Source: DATGLG01 sp035294245
Lineage (GTDB): Bacteria > Pseudomonadota > Alphaproteobacteria > JACZXZ01
Direction of reading: 5' to 3'
Length of the DNA stretch: 64,000 bases
NCBI GenBank assembly: GCA_035294245.1
Contig: DATGLG010000004.1
Coordinates: 248,001-312,000 of the forward strand
Shown here: positions 51,983 through 60,509 of the stretch, one piece after another
Layout of the letters: the number at the start of each line of letters is the position of its first letter
Numbering within the stretch: the first letter of the stretch is position 1
Made by a program: the position numbers and the translations under genes
Notes under the pieces: model-generated
Seen by the model: only the letters and a program-made list of their open reading frames with translations
Told to the model about the DNA's origin: nothing
The model's database searches: none

Positions 51983-53119
51983 ATGATGGAGACCGTCGGA
52001 AAGGCCGGCGAGCCGATACCCGTGACGGTGCTGACCGGCTTTCTCGGCAGCGGCAAGACGACGCTTCTCGGCAAGCTGCTGCGCAGGCCGGGTATGGCGG
52101 ATACCGCCGTGATCATCAACGAGTTCGGCGAGGTTGGGCTCGATCACCTCCTCGTCGCCAAGGGCGAGGAGAACGTGGTTCTGCTCGATTCCGGCTGCCT
52201 CTGCTGCATGATCAGCAACTCCCTCAGCGAGACCCTCGCGGATCTCTATTTCCGCCGGGTGCGGGGCGAAATCCCCGCGTTCAAGCGCGCCGTGATCGAG
52301 ACGACCGGCCTCGCCGATCCCGCGCCGATCCTCCAGACGCTGATGACCAATTACCTCGTCGCAAGCCATTACGCCCTGGACGGCGTCGTCGCGACCGTCG
52401 ATGCGGTGCACGGCATGGGCCAGCTCGACGCCCATATGGAGGCGCTGAAGCAGGCGGCGGTGGCGGACCGGATCGTGGTCACGAAGGCGGATCTCGTCGA
52501 CCGCCAATCCGTCGCGGCGCTCCGCGAGCGGGTTCAGAGCTTGAACCCGTCGGCGCGGCTGGTCGAAGCCGTGCAGGGCGAGCTAGAGCCGGCGGAAATC
52601 CTCGATGCCGGGCTCTACGATCCGTCCCGGAAATCCTTGGACGTGCAGCGCTGGCTGCGCGAGGAGGCGTTGGTCGCCGAGAGCGAGGCGCATGGACACG
52701 GCCATGCGGCGGATGATCGCGGCCATGAGGATGATGGGCAGACCGTCGGGCACGCCCATACTGCATATCGTCACGATGACCGCGTCCGCTCCTTTTGCAT
52801 CTACCTGGACGAGCCCGTGAGCTGGCAGGGCTACGCCGCCTGGATCGAGGCGCTGCGGGCGCTGCGCGGCGAGAATCTTCTGCGGGTCAAGGGGCTCATC
52901 GAGATCGAAGGCACCGGGCGGCCTTACGTGGTGCAGGGTGTGCAGCATGTGTTCAGTCCGCCGCTCCGCCTGGACGCCTGGCCGTCCGACGATCGTCGCT
53001 CGCGCCTCGTCTTCATCACGCGCGACCTCGACCGCGCCGCGATCGAATCGGCGCTCGACCTGCTGCGGGACCCCTCGGCGGCCTGGAAGGCTGCCGTCGA
53101 TCGCGCGGTCAAGCGATGA
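51983..53119 (+). CDS. CobW/COG0523-family GTP-dependent metal chaperone
   Basis: A 378-residue G3E GTPase. Walker A is VLTGFLGSGKTTLLGKLL, the Cys motif is GCLCCM (about residues 71-76, metal site), Walker B-type text is ETTGLADPAPI, and TKADL stands for the NKxD guanine motif. A His-rich stretch of alternating Gly, His and Asp (about residues 236-264) could buffer metal. A C-terminal CobW domain follows. COG0523 proteins deliver Zn, Co or other metals to specific enzymes. Its place between the M24 hydrolase and the carbamoylsarcosine-amidase-like gene suggests it metallates HyuB or M24. Confidence 0.9.
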   Translation: MMETVGKAGEPIPVTVLTGFLGSGKTTLLGKLLRRPGMADTAVIINEFGEVGLDHLLVAKGEENVVLLDSGCLCCMISNSLSETLADLYFRRVRGEIPAFKRAVIETTGLADPAPILQTLMTNYLVASHYALDGVVATVDAVHGMGQLDAHMEALKQAAVADRIVVTKADLVDRQSVAALRERVQSLNPSARLVEAVQGELEPAEILDAGLYDPSRKSLDVQRWLREEALVAESEAHGHGHAADDRGHEDDGQTVGHAHTAYRHDDRVRSFCIYLDEPVSWQGYAAWIEALRALRGENLLRVKGLIEIEGTGRPYVVQGVQHVFSPPLRLDAWPSDDRRSRLVFITRDLDRAAIESALDLLRDPSAAWKAAVDRAVKR

Positions 53120-53210
53120 GCGGTGCCGTCGGCGTTACCGCAAAATCAGGTGGCGAGATAAGGTTCGCTCGGGCGGTGCTATACACAAATCGGCGTGGAA
53201 GGAGGACAAG

Positions 53211-53915
53211 ATGAGACCTTGGGACACCATCATCAGCGAAGAGGAGCAGAAGCGCTACCGTGCCGCAGGCTTTGGTCGACCGTCGGGCGTCGGCACGCGA
53301 CCGGCGCTTCTCATCATCGACGTCCAGTACCGCACCGTCGGCACCAAGCCGATGCCGTTCTGGAAGGCGGTGAAGGAATTCCCCACGAGCTGCGGCGAGG
53401 TCGCATGGCGCGCCGTCGACAACATCCAGACTCTGCTCGGCGTCTTCCGCAAAAATGGCTGGCCGGTGCTGTACCCCTATGTCGCGCCCAAGGAGAAGTT
53501 CGACACCGGCCGCCTCGCGCAGAAGAATCCGGCGATGATGAAAATCGCCCAGAGGGGCTACGAGTTCGTTGCCGAGATTGCGCCCCGCGACGGGGACGTG
53601 CTGCTGCCGAAGAAGCATCCCAGCGCCTTCTACGGCACACCGCTCGCGAGCTATCTCATCGATCTCGGCGCGGATACGCTCTTCGTGACGGGGTGCACGA
53701 CGAGCGGCTGCGTGCGAGGCTCCGTCGTCGATGCGTTCTCGTATAATTTCCGGGTCGTGGTTCCGCACGACTGCGTCTACGATCGCAGCGAGGTCTCCCA
53801 CGCGGTCAACCTGTTCGACATGTCGGAGAAATACGCGGACGTGATGACGCTCGCCGAGGCGCTTCGCGTGCTGGAGCCGCTGGAGCGGACGACGGCAAAG
53901 CGCGCCGCAGGCTGA
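53211..53915 (+). CDS. Isochorismatase-superfamily amidohydrolase, N-carbamoylsarcosine amidase-like
   Basis: A 234-residue cysteine hydrolase. The triad is Asp37 (LLIIDVQ), Lys134 (LPKKHPSAF) and Cys167 (TGCTTSGCVRGSVVDAFS). The TGCTTSGC segment and the Lys-to-Cys distance of 33 match N-carbamoylsarcosine amidohydrolase as I recall it. It would convert N-carbamoylsarcosine to sarcosine, CO2 and ammonia, a step that follows N-methylhydantoin opening by HyuAB. GGAGGAC precedes ATG 53211; a much longer upstream frame overlaps CobW and was rejected. Other isochorismatase-like amidases remain possible. Confidence 0.85.
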   Translation: MRPWDTIISEEEQKRYRAAGFGRPSGVGTRPALLIIDVQYRTVGTKPMPFWKAVKEFPTSCGEVAWRAVDNIQTLLGVFRKNGWPVLYPYVAPKEKFDTGRLAQKNPAMMKIAQRGYEFVAEIAPRDGDVLLPKKHPSAFYGTPLASYLIDLGADTLFVTGCTTSGCVRGSVVDAFSYNFRVVVPHDCVYDRSEVSHAVNLFDMSEKYADVMTLAEALRVLEPLERTTAKRAAG

Positions 53916-53976
53916 AGCGCGTCGAGCTCTCGCCACACACCGTGCGTGCCGGAAGTCCGGCGCAAGGAGAGATCTC

Positions 53977-54885
53977 GTGGCCGACCTTCTTGGCAGAAGG
54001 CTCAGGACGAAGCTCAATGAAAGGCGCGGACTCCTGGTGCCCGGAGCGCCGAACGCGTTGGCCGGGCGCGTTATCGCCGATCTCGGCTTCGAGGCCGTCT
54101 ACGTAACGGGCGCCGGCGTCACCAACATGCTCCTCGCCTTGCCCGATCTGGGCTTCATCTCGCTTCCCGAGCTGGCCCAGCATGTGACGGCGATTCGCGA
54201 GGCCGTCGAGATCCCGATCATCGTCGATGCCGATACGGGATTCGGAAATGCTCTCAATGTGCGCCACGCCGTACGCCTGCTTGAGCGTGCCGGCGCCAAT
54301 GCGATCCAGCTCGAGGATCAGGTAATGCCAAAGCGCTGCGGGCATTTCTCGGGGAAGGAAGTGATCCCGCTCGAGGACATGACGGGAAAGTTGCGGGCCG
54401 CGGTCGATGCGCGCCGCGACGACGATTTCCTGATCATCGCCCGTACCGATGCGAGAGCCGTATTCGGCTTCGATGCGGCGATCGAGCGCGCCGGCCGATT
54501 CATCGAGGCGGGCGCCGACGCGACCTTCGTCGAGGCGCCGGAAAGCCTCGGCGAAATGAAGCGCATTCCAGAGCTGCTCCCAGTACCTCAGGTCGCCAAT
54601 ATGGTCATCGGCGGCAAGACGCCGATCCTCAGCCTGGCGGAGCTGGCCGAGATGCGCTTCGGCCTCGTGCTTTACGCGAATGCGGCGCTCCAGGGGGCCA
54701 TCGCCGGCATGCAGGCCGCCCTCCGCGAGCTTAAGAGTATGGGGAGGTTGGACGAGTCCAGCCCCACAGTAGCGCCGTTCAGCGAACGTCAGCGCTTGGT
54801 GCGGAAGCCTGTCTTTGACGACCTTGAGCGCAAATATGCATATCGGCAGAAGAATGATGCGGTGGGCGGCGATTCCAAGGACTGA
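53977..54885 (+). CDS. Isocitrate lyase/PEP-mutase superfamily protein (PrpB/oxaloacetate decarboxylase-like)
   Basis: A 302-residue TIM-barrel protein. VPGAPNALAGRVIADLGFEA opens the barrel, IIVDADTGFG carries the Mg-binding Asp pair (about residues 84 and 86), and QLEDQVMPKRCGHFSGKEVI has the KRCGH motif with catalytic Cys121. This points to a 2-methylisocitrate-lyase-like C-C lyase rather than PEP mutase. The GTG at 53977 is preceded by AAGGAGA. It ends the long rightward operon and probably cleaves a four- to seven-carbon acid from the pathway. Confidence 0.88.
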   Translation: MADLLGRRLRTKLNERRGLLVPGAPNALAGRVIADLGFEAVYVTGAGVTNMLLALPDLGFISLPELAQHVTAIREAVEIPIIVDADTGFGNALNVRHAVRLLERAGANAIQLEDQVMPKRCGHFSGKEVIPLEDMTGKLRAAVDARRDDDFLIIARTDARAVFGFDAAIERAGRFIEAGADATFVEAPESLGEMKRIPELLPVPQVANMVIGGKTPILSLAELAEMRFGLVLYANAALQGAIAGMQAALRELKSMGRLDESSPTVAPFSERQRLVRKPVFDDLERKYAYRQKNDAVGGDSKD

Positions 54886-54952
54886 ATGCGGCGTCGCTCC
54901 CCGAGCCCCCGCCGGTCGGCGGTGAAAAGGGCCATGACGAGGATGAGGCAGT

Positions 54953-56068
54953 TTACGAGAAATCGAGGCTCACGTGATGCTCCATATCCCGGACGAAGCG
55001 GACGAGGAGCCGGACGGCACCTTCGGCGTCGTTCAGGTCGATCGCTTCATGCGGAGAATATGAATACCGGCGCGGCACGCCGACGCTGATCGTGGGTATA
55101 CCCCCGTTGCTGATGTGGATCAGGCCGGCCTCCGTGCTGCCGCGATTGATCGTCGTCGCCAGTTGGAAGGGGATTGCCGCGGCCTCCGCCGCGCCAAGGA
55201 GATGCCGCTTCATCGCCGGGTGGGCGATGCTGCCGCGGATGTTGAGAGCACCCGTCGAGGTCGCCAGCGTGACCACCGGGCCCCACCCCATGACGACGGG
55301 GATATCTCGTGTCGTGCTTAAATCGGGCGTATCTCCGGCCGGCGTGCCGTCGATGGCGACGGCATAGTCCGGCTTGATGCGGAACGCCGCCATCGCGGCG
55401 CCCCGATGCCCGACCTGCTCGAGGACGGTCGCCACCGCATGTATGCAGCCGAAAGGAACTATCCCTTCGAGCTCGGCGAGGATCTGGATCAGTATGGCAA
55501 GCCCCGCGCGGTCATCCATGCCCTTGCCGCAGACGCGGTTGCCGCCCTCGAACTCCGCCAGCTCGCCGATGAAGCTGACGGGATCGCCAATGCGGATTCC
55601 CATCTTCTCGACGTCGTCGGCGCTGGAGGCGCCGACATCGATATAGAGCTCGTTGAGAGGCGTGACCCGGGCGAGACTTTCGGGAGAGCCCAGATGACCG
55701 GATATCGAACCGATCAGGCCGAAATGACCGTTGATCTTGACTTGCCGGCAGCTGAGAAGGGCATCGCCGACGCCGCCGAGCCGGTCGAAGCGCAGGAAGC
55801 CGTCCGGCTCGATCGCTTTCACGATGAACCCGATCTCGTCCATATGGGCGCTCAGCATCAGTGCTGGGTGCTGATGCTCACCGATGCGCGTGGCCGTAAC
55901 ATTGCCGTAACGGTCGATCTCGACGCGGTCGGCGAGCGCGGCAAACCGTTCCTTGACATAGGCGACGACGGGCTGCTCGAAGCCCGGTGCTCCGTGAAGC
56001 GCCAACAAGTCGCGAAGTGTCCTCTTCAATCCATCCTTGGTGCGGTTGTGCTTGATGCCTTTTGCCAT
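54953..56068 (-). CDS. M42-family aminopeptidase with altered metal ligand
   Basis: A 371-residue M42 glutamyl-aminopeptidase/TET-like protein. Expected positions: His75 (SAHMDEIG), Asp185 (GKGMDDRAG), Glu217 (catalytic base, VLEQVGHRG), Asp240 (AIDGTP) and His340 (SYSPHEAID). The residue after the base is Gln218. Family members have Glu-Glu here (EEVGLRGA), the second being a Zn ligand, and the 22-residue spacing to Asp240 supports the alignment. The enzyme may be a weak or single-metal peptidase. It follows the arginine-deiminase-like gene on the same strand after 98 bases. Confidence 0.85.
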   Translation of the reverse strand: MAKGIKHNRTKDGLKRTLRDLLALHGAPGFEQPVVAYVKERFAALADRVEIDRYGNVTATRIGEHQHPALMLSAHMDEIGFIVKAIEPDGFLRFDRLGGVGDALLSCRQVKINGHFGLIGSISGHLGSPESLARVTPLNELYIDVGASSADDVEKMGIRIGDPVSFIGELAEFEGGNRVCGKGMDDRAGLAILIQILAELEGIVPFGCIHAVATVLEQVGHRGAAMAAFRIKPDYAVAIDGTPAGDTPDLSTTRDIPVVMGWGPVVTLATSTGALNIRGSIAHPAMKRHLLGAAEAAAIPFQLATTINRGSTEAGLIHISNGGIPTISVGVPRRYSYSPHEAIDLNDAEGAVRLLVRFVRDMEHHVSLDFS

Positions 56069-56166
56069 TTATGCATCCCCCTGAATGAAAATGCGCCCCT
56101 ATCCCTGCACTGCGTATCGCGTCGCCGCCGCGGCTTCGGCGAATGGGTGCGCCCGGCTGCGCCGGG

Positions 56167-57174
56167 TCAATCTGCCGGGTCGCGCAGAAGCGGCGCCGTC
56201 GAGCAATGAATTCCACCGCCGCCGCGGTAGACCGCATCGAAAGGGATGGAGATCACGGTGATGCCCTCGCGATCGAGACGATCGAGGGTGCGCCTCGACG
56301 CCTCGCTCATGATCACCCGGCCCGGCGCGACTGCCAGGCAATTGATGGTGAAGGGGTGGTCCTCGGGATGCAGCTCGATGATCTTGAATTTCATCTCCCT
56401 TAGCCGCTCAATGAGGCAGAAGGGCGTCAGGACGGGGTTGATCAGCACCGTCGCGATGTCGATCATCACCAGAAGCCCGTCGATATGCTGCCGGTAGCCG
56501 GTCAAGTGCACGCGAATCAGCTCAACGCCGGTTACGCGCAGGACTTCCTCGACTTGCCGGGCGCCTTCTTCATTCACGCGCGTGCTGAGGCCGACGACGG
56601 CGGTTTTCGCGTCGAGCCATGCAAAGCTGCCGCCTTCGAAGATGCCGGTACCGTGTATCGTGCGCAATATGGGCATGCCGATCTCGGCCAATTTGCGGGA
56701 GGCGGCGATCTCCTCGCCGCGCCGATAGCGCGTGCCGAGGCGGCAGACGATGGCGCCGCCGTCGACTGCGACCACCGCGTCGCGCGTCGAAACCGATTTG
56801 TGCTGACGCCGCGGCACGTCCTCGATGTTCTCGACACGCACACCTTCGGCGCGAAGGACCTGCGTCAGGCGATCATGCTGCTCCTGCATCCTCGGGAGGT
56901 CCGGCGGCTCCTTGCCGCGCCAGTACCACCCCGCTTTGGGATCGCCATAGGCGCCAATCTCGGACAGGAACGCCGACGTCTCGACGAAGCCAACCTCGTC
57001 TCCCGGCCGATGCACCAGAACGACTCTTAGCTTTCCCACGTCATTGGTGCATCCCCATTGGGCTTTCCAGACGAGCTCCTGCATCTCCCGGCTCTCGAAT
57101 GCGGGCTCGGGGAGAGACGGGAATGTCTTCATCAGCTGGTTGTAACTGTAATCGTCGTCGGACATGACCGGCAT
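56167..57174 (-). CDS. Arginine deiminase/DDAH-fold guanidino-group-modifying enzyme
   Basis: A 335-residue pentein-fold protein. Cys324 in GGGIHCSTAPL is the nucleophile, His230 in RQHIDG the general base, Glu180 in GIFEGGSF and Asn278 in FTINCLA the substrate-binding positions. These enzymes hydrolyse guanidines (arginine, dimethylarginine) to ureido products, or transfer amidines. The divergent M20 hydrolase and Dpp importer suggest a peptide- or guanidino-type substrate. GGGGGG precedes ATG 57174; ATG 57165 (MSDDDY) is also possible. The specific substrate is unknown. Confidence 0.85.
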   Translation of the reverse strand: MPVMSDDDYSYNQLMKTFPSLPEPAFESREMQELVWKAQWGCTNDVGKLRVVLVHRPGDEVGFVETSAFLSEIGAYGDPKAGWYWRGKEPPDLPRMQEQHDRLTQVLRAEGVRVENIEDVPRRQHKSVSTRDAVVAVDGGAIVCRLGTRYRRGEEIAASRKLAEIGMPILRTIHGTGIFEGGSFAWLDAKTAVVGLSTRVNEEGARQVEEVLRVTGVELIRVHLTGYRQHIDGLLVMIDIATVLINPVLTPFCLIERLREMKFKIIELHPEDHPFTINCLAVAPGRVIMSEASRRTLDRLDREGITVISIPFDAVYRGGGGIHCSTAPLLRDPAD

Positions 57175-57218
57175 GATGCGACCCCCCTGCTGCGTCCGGC
57201 GGCGCCTTGGTCTCCTAA

Positions 57219-57235
57219 CGCGATTCGAAATCGCG
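57219..57235. promoter_or_regulatory. Perfect palindrome CGCGATTCGAAATCGCG
   Basis: A 7+3+7 inverted repeat lies in the divergent region between the deiminase-like and M20 genes, where a shared operator is expected. No regulator gene is adjacent, so the binding protein is unknown. Confidence 0.45.
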
Positions 57236-57268
57236 GACGACAATGGAACCGCGCGACCGGCGCCCCTA

Positions 57269-57296
57269 TTGACCGACTGTGTATTCTAAGTATATC
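57269..57296 (+). promoter_or_regulatory. Sigma-70-type promoter for the M20/dpp operon
   Basis: TTGACC (57269-57274), a 16-base spacer and TATATC (57291-57296) lie about 95 bases before ATG 57390. The surrounding segment is unusually AT-rich for this DNA. Confidence 0.5.
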
Positions 57297-57389
57297 TTCC
57301 ATACATAAACAACGGCAGTGAATGCCGGTCTCGCATTTTCAGGGAGGCGCCGGCTCGGGACGCACCGGGCGGCGGATGCGCAAAAGAGT

Positions 57390-58640
57390 ATGGCAGACGA
57401 GCGGCAGGAACTGCTTTCGGCGATCGAGCGCGATCGTGAGGAGATTCTCGATTTCTATCGCGGCTTCATTCGCGCGAGGAGCCCAAACCCTCCGGGCGAT
57501 ACCACGGAAGCCGCCGCCCATATTCGGAAGTTCCTGAGCGGCAAAGGGTTGGAGCATCGCGCCGTCGCGCCGATGGCGCAGATGCCGAACATTGTCGCGA
57601 GCTTCGACGGAGGTGCCGCGGGCCGGCATCTCGTGCTTAACGGCCATATCGACGTATTCCCGGTCGAGGAGGGTGCTCCCGGATGGACGCAGGATCCGTG
57701 GGGAGGCGCTCTTGTCGACGGCAAGATCTATGGACGCGGCGCCTGCGATATGAAGGCCGGCACCAGCTCCTCCATCTTCACCTACTACTATCTTCACGGC
57801 ATCCGCCGGAAGCTCAAGGGCAAGCTGACGCTGACTTGCGTCTCCGACGAGGAGACCTTCGGCCCGTGGGGCGCGCGCTATCTCATCGAGCACCATCCCG
57901 AAGTGAGAGGCGACTGTCTGCTCAATGGCGAGCCAAGCGGACTCAACACCATCCGCTTTGGCGAGAAGGGGCCCCTTTGGCTGGCGTTTACGATCCGCAC
58001 TCCCGGCGCCCACGGCGCCTATACCCATCTGAGCCCGAGTGCGACGAAGATCGCGGGGCGCCTCGTCGCCGATCTCGAGGCGGTGACAAAGATACCCGCC
58101 AAGGCTCCCGACAACGTCGTGCGCGCGCTCGATCAGGCCGCCCCCGCCGTCGACAAGGCGATGGGGCAAGGCGCTTCGCAAATCGTGCAGCAGGTGACGC
58201 TCAACATCGGCGTGGTGAAGGGCGGCCTCAAGGTCAACATGGTACCCGGCGAATGCCGCATCGAGGCCGATATCAGGCTGCCGCTCGGGGTCGACGACAA
58301 GACCGTGATGGCGGAGGTAAGGAAGATCGTCGCCCGCTATCCCGAGGTCGCGGTCGAGCAGATCAACTACAGCCCGCCGTCATGGTGCGATCCCTATGGC
58401 GAGATGGTTGATATCATCCGCGCCAATGTGACGTCCATGTCCAAGATCGAGCCGGTCCCGATCGTCAGCCTCGGGGGGACCGACGCGCGCTTGTGGCGCT
58501 ATCATAACGTTCCGGCCTACGTCTATGGACCACCCCCGACGGGAATGGGCTCCTATGACGAGCATGTGAAGGTCGAGGATTTTTTCCATGTGCTGCGCAC
58601 GCATGTCCTCTCAGCCTATGACTACCTGAGCCGAGGGTGA
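57390..58640 (+). CDS. M20-family metallohydrolase (ArgE/DapE type)
   Basis: A 416-residue M20 dinuclear zinc enzyme. HLVLNGHIDVFPVEEG holds the first His and Asp, GGALVDGKIYGRGACDMKAG the bridging Asp, LTCVSDEETFG the catalytic Glu pair, and GSYDEHVKVEDFF the last His. A dimerisation domain lies between (about residues 185-300). It probably removes an acyl group from an N-acylated amino acid or a small peptide. ATG 57390 follows AAAAGAG. It begins the rightward operon that carries the Dpp importer, so it likely processes the imported compound. Confidence 0.88.
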   Translation: MADERQELLSAIERDREEILDFYRGFIRARSPNPPGDTTEAAAHIRKFLSGKGLEHRAVAPMAQMPNIVASFDGGAAGRHLVLNGHIDVFPVEEGAPGWTQDPWGGALVDGKIYGRGACDMKAGTSSSIFTYYYLHGIRRKLKGKLTLTCVSDEETFGPWGARYLIEHHPEVRGDCLLNGEPSGLNTIRFGEKGPLWLAFTIRTPGAHGAYTHLSPSATKIAGRLVADLEAVTKIPAKAPDNVVRALDQAAPAVDKAMGQGASQIVQQVTLNIGVVKGGLKVNMVPGECRIEADIRLPLGVDDKTVMAEVRKIVARYPEVAVEQINYSPPSWCDPYGEMVDIIRANVTSMSKIEPVPIVSLGGTDARLWRYHNVPAYVYGPPPTGMGSYDEHVKVEDFFHVLRTHVLSAYDYLSRG

Positions 58641-58744
58641 CGAGACCCCAAAGGACATGGCGCGGCACATGACATGCGCCGAAGGAGCGACGGACACAAT
58701 CGGATCGTAAGGGAATCCGTCGCCTCGGCCGATGGGAGGACCTC

Positions 58745-60457
58745 ATGTCGGATGATCGCACCCGTCTCCAGCCGGAGTCGTCGCCGCTCAATCGCCGGGA
58801 GTGCCTGAGGATTCTCGGCCTCCTTGGCCTGGGCTCGATCGCGGGCCCCGGCACGCTGGCCGCGCTTGATGCGACCATCCGCTCCGCCCATGCCGCCGCC
58901 GCACCCGGCGCGCCGGTCGAGCCGCTCCAGTTCTGGATTCCCAACTGGCCCGACATGATCGAGATCTCGCGCCAGCTCACGGATGCGTGGAAGAAGCTCG
59001 GCATCTCGCTGCAGGTCAAGCAGGGGACGCTCGACACCTGGACGGCCGAGATCGTGGGCCAGCACCAGATGCCTCATCTCGCCGCCATGTCCTGGGGCGG
59101 CGCTCCCGACCGGATCGATCCGGACTACTTTCTCACCGAGTTCCTCAACTCGACCCGGATGGAAAAGGGTGGGCTGAACTACGGCAACTATCACGATTCA
59201 AAGTACGACGCCATCGACAATCAGCAACGCGAGGAGATGGACGCCACCAAGCGTCAGAAGCTGGTCTTCGAAGCGCAAGAGATCGCGGCGGCCGCCAATC
59301 CCTCCCTCGTCCTCTTCTCAAGGAACTACATCCAGGCCTACAACGCCGATCGCTGGGAAGGCGTGGTCTCGATGATGGGAAGCGGCATCGCCATGCCCTA
59401 CATCCCCTGGACCTATCTCAAGATGAGGCCGAAGACGAGCCGCAAGATCGTCAAGGTGACCTCGATCTACGACATCCACACGCTCAATCCGTTCGCGACG
59501 CCAGAGGTGTACAATTCCAGCCTGCTGCGCTGGATCTATCCGACGTTCGTCATTCGGGACGAGCAGCTCAAGCCCAGCCCCTGGGCGGCTGAGTCATGGA
59601 AGATCGCCGATCCCAAGACGGTCGACGTCGTCATCCGCAGCGGCATGAAGTTCCACGACGGCAGACCCGTAACCGTCGAGGACGCGAAGTTCACCTTCGA
59701 CTTCATCGACAAATGGAAATTCCCGGCGCTCGCGCGCGTGAGCGACACCATCGCGAGCACGGAGATCATCCCGCCGGCCACGCTTCGCATCCATCTCAAA
59801 GAGCCGAACGCGCCATTCGTGCCGAATGTGCTCGGCTTTGCATTCATCGCACCCAAGCATATCTGGGAGAACGTCGCCTCGTCGGGCAATCTCAAGACGC
59901 CGGCGGATTGGCCCAATGACGAGGCCGTCGGCAGCGGGCCCTTCAAGCTCGCCGAGTGGAAGCGCGGCCAATACCTTTTCCTCAAGTCGAACCCGCAGTG
60001 GTGGATGGCTCCTCACATCGAAGGCGTCTATTGGCTCGTCGTCCCCAGCCTGGAGAACCAGATGGGCATGGTAGAGCAGGGGGAGGCCGATCTCCTCGGC
60101 TGGTATATCGACCGCAAGCAGGGCGACATGCTTGCGCAGCACAAGAGCCTGAAGGTGGTCTCGACGCCAAACCACGGCATGCACGAGATCCGCCTGAACC
60201 TCACCATGCCGCCGATGAACGACCCCAATTTCCGGCTGGCGCTGCAGCAGGCGACCGATCGCAAGATGCTGCTTGATCTCATCTTTGGCGGCGAGGGAGT
60301 GGTTGCCAACAATTCCCTTATCATTCCGATCAACAAGTTCTGGAGCAATCCAAAGGTGCCGAACCCGCCCTTCAGCATCGACGACGCGCGGGCGACGCTC
60401 AAAAAGGCGGGCTACGCCTGGAATTCAGATGGGCAGCTTACCCATCCGAAGGCGTGA
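58745..60457 (+). CDS. Dipeptide/oligopeptide-type ABC substrate-binding protein, circularly permuted SBP_bac_5
   Basis: A 570-residue periplasmic protein with a Tat-like signal (NRRECLRILGLLGL ... AHAAAAPG). Its halves are in reversed order. Residues about 58-230 carry what is normally the C-terminal part (FWIPNWPDMIEISRQLTDAW, then NYHDSKYDAIDNQQREEMDA, then KRQKLVFEAQEI). Residues about 234-570 carry the normal N-terminal part (IYDIHTLNPFATPEVYNSSL, then PWAAESWKIAD, then SGMKFHDGRPVTVEDAKF). The protein ends SIDDARATLKKAGYAWNSDG plus a short tail, where a normal member would continue with LxFxxPNxPDxxEI. All regions seem present, so a full fold with new termini is likely. Two Dpp permease and two ATPase genes follow. 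Confidence 0.85.
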   Translation: MSDDRTRLQPESSPLNRRECLRILGLLGLGSIAGPGTLAALDATIRSAHAAAAPGAPVEPLQFWIPNWPDMIEISRQLTDAWKKLGISLQVKQGTLDTWTAEIVGQHQMPHLAAMSWGGAPDRIDPDYFLTEFLNSTRMEKGGLNYGNYHDSKYDAIDNQQREEMDATKRQKLVFEAQEIAAAANPSLVLFSRNYIQAYNADRWEGVVSMMGSGIAMPYIPWTYLKMRPKTSRKIVKVTSIYDIHTLNPFATPEVYNSSLLRWIYPTFVIRDEQLKPSPWAAESWKIADPKTVDVVIRSGMKFHDGRPVTVEDAKFTFDFIDKWKFPALARVSDTIASTEIIPPATLRIHLKEPNAPFVPNVLGFAFIAPKHIWENVASSGNLKTPADWPNDEAVGSGPFKLAEWKRGQYLFLKSNPQWWMAPHIEGVYWLVVPSLENQMGMVEQGEADLLGWYIDRKQGDMLAQHKSLKVVSTPNHGMHEIRLNLTMPPMNDPNFRLALQQATDRKMLLDLIFGGEGVVANNSLIIPINKFWSNPKVPNPPFSIDDARATLKKAGYAWNSDGQLTHPKA

Positions 60458-60509
60458 CCGGCGCTCTCTCGGCCGCTGAGCGATAGCCGGATGCGGAATG
60501 CGGCGGAAG

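Noticed and set aside
54909..54922. CCGCC-GGTC-GGCGG hairpin between convergent genes as a terminator.
   Set aside because: Stem of 5 bp, tight loop and no T-tract; such stems are frequent by chance at this GC content.
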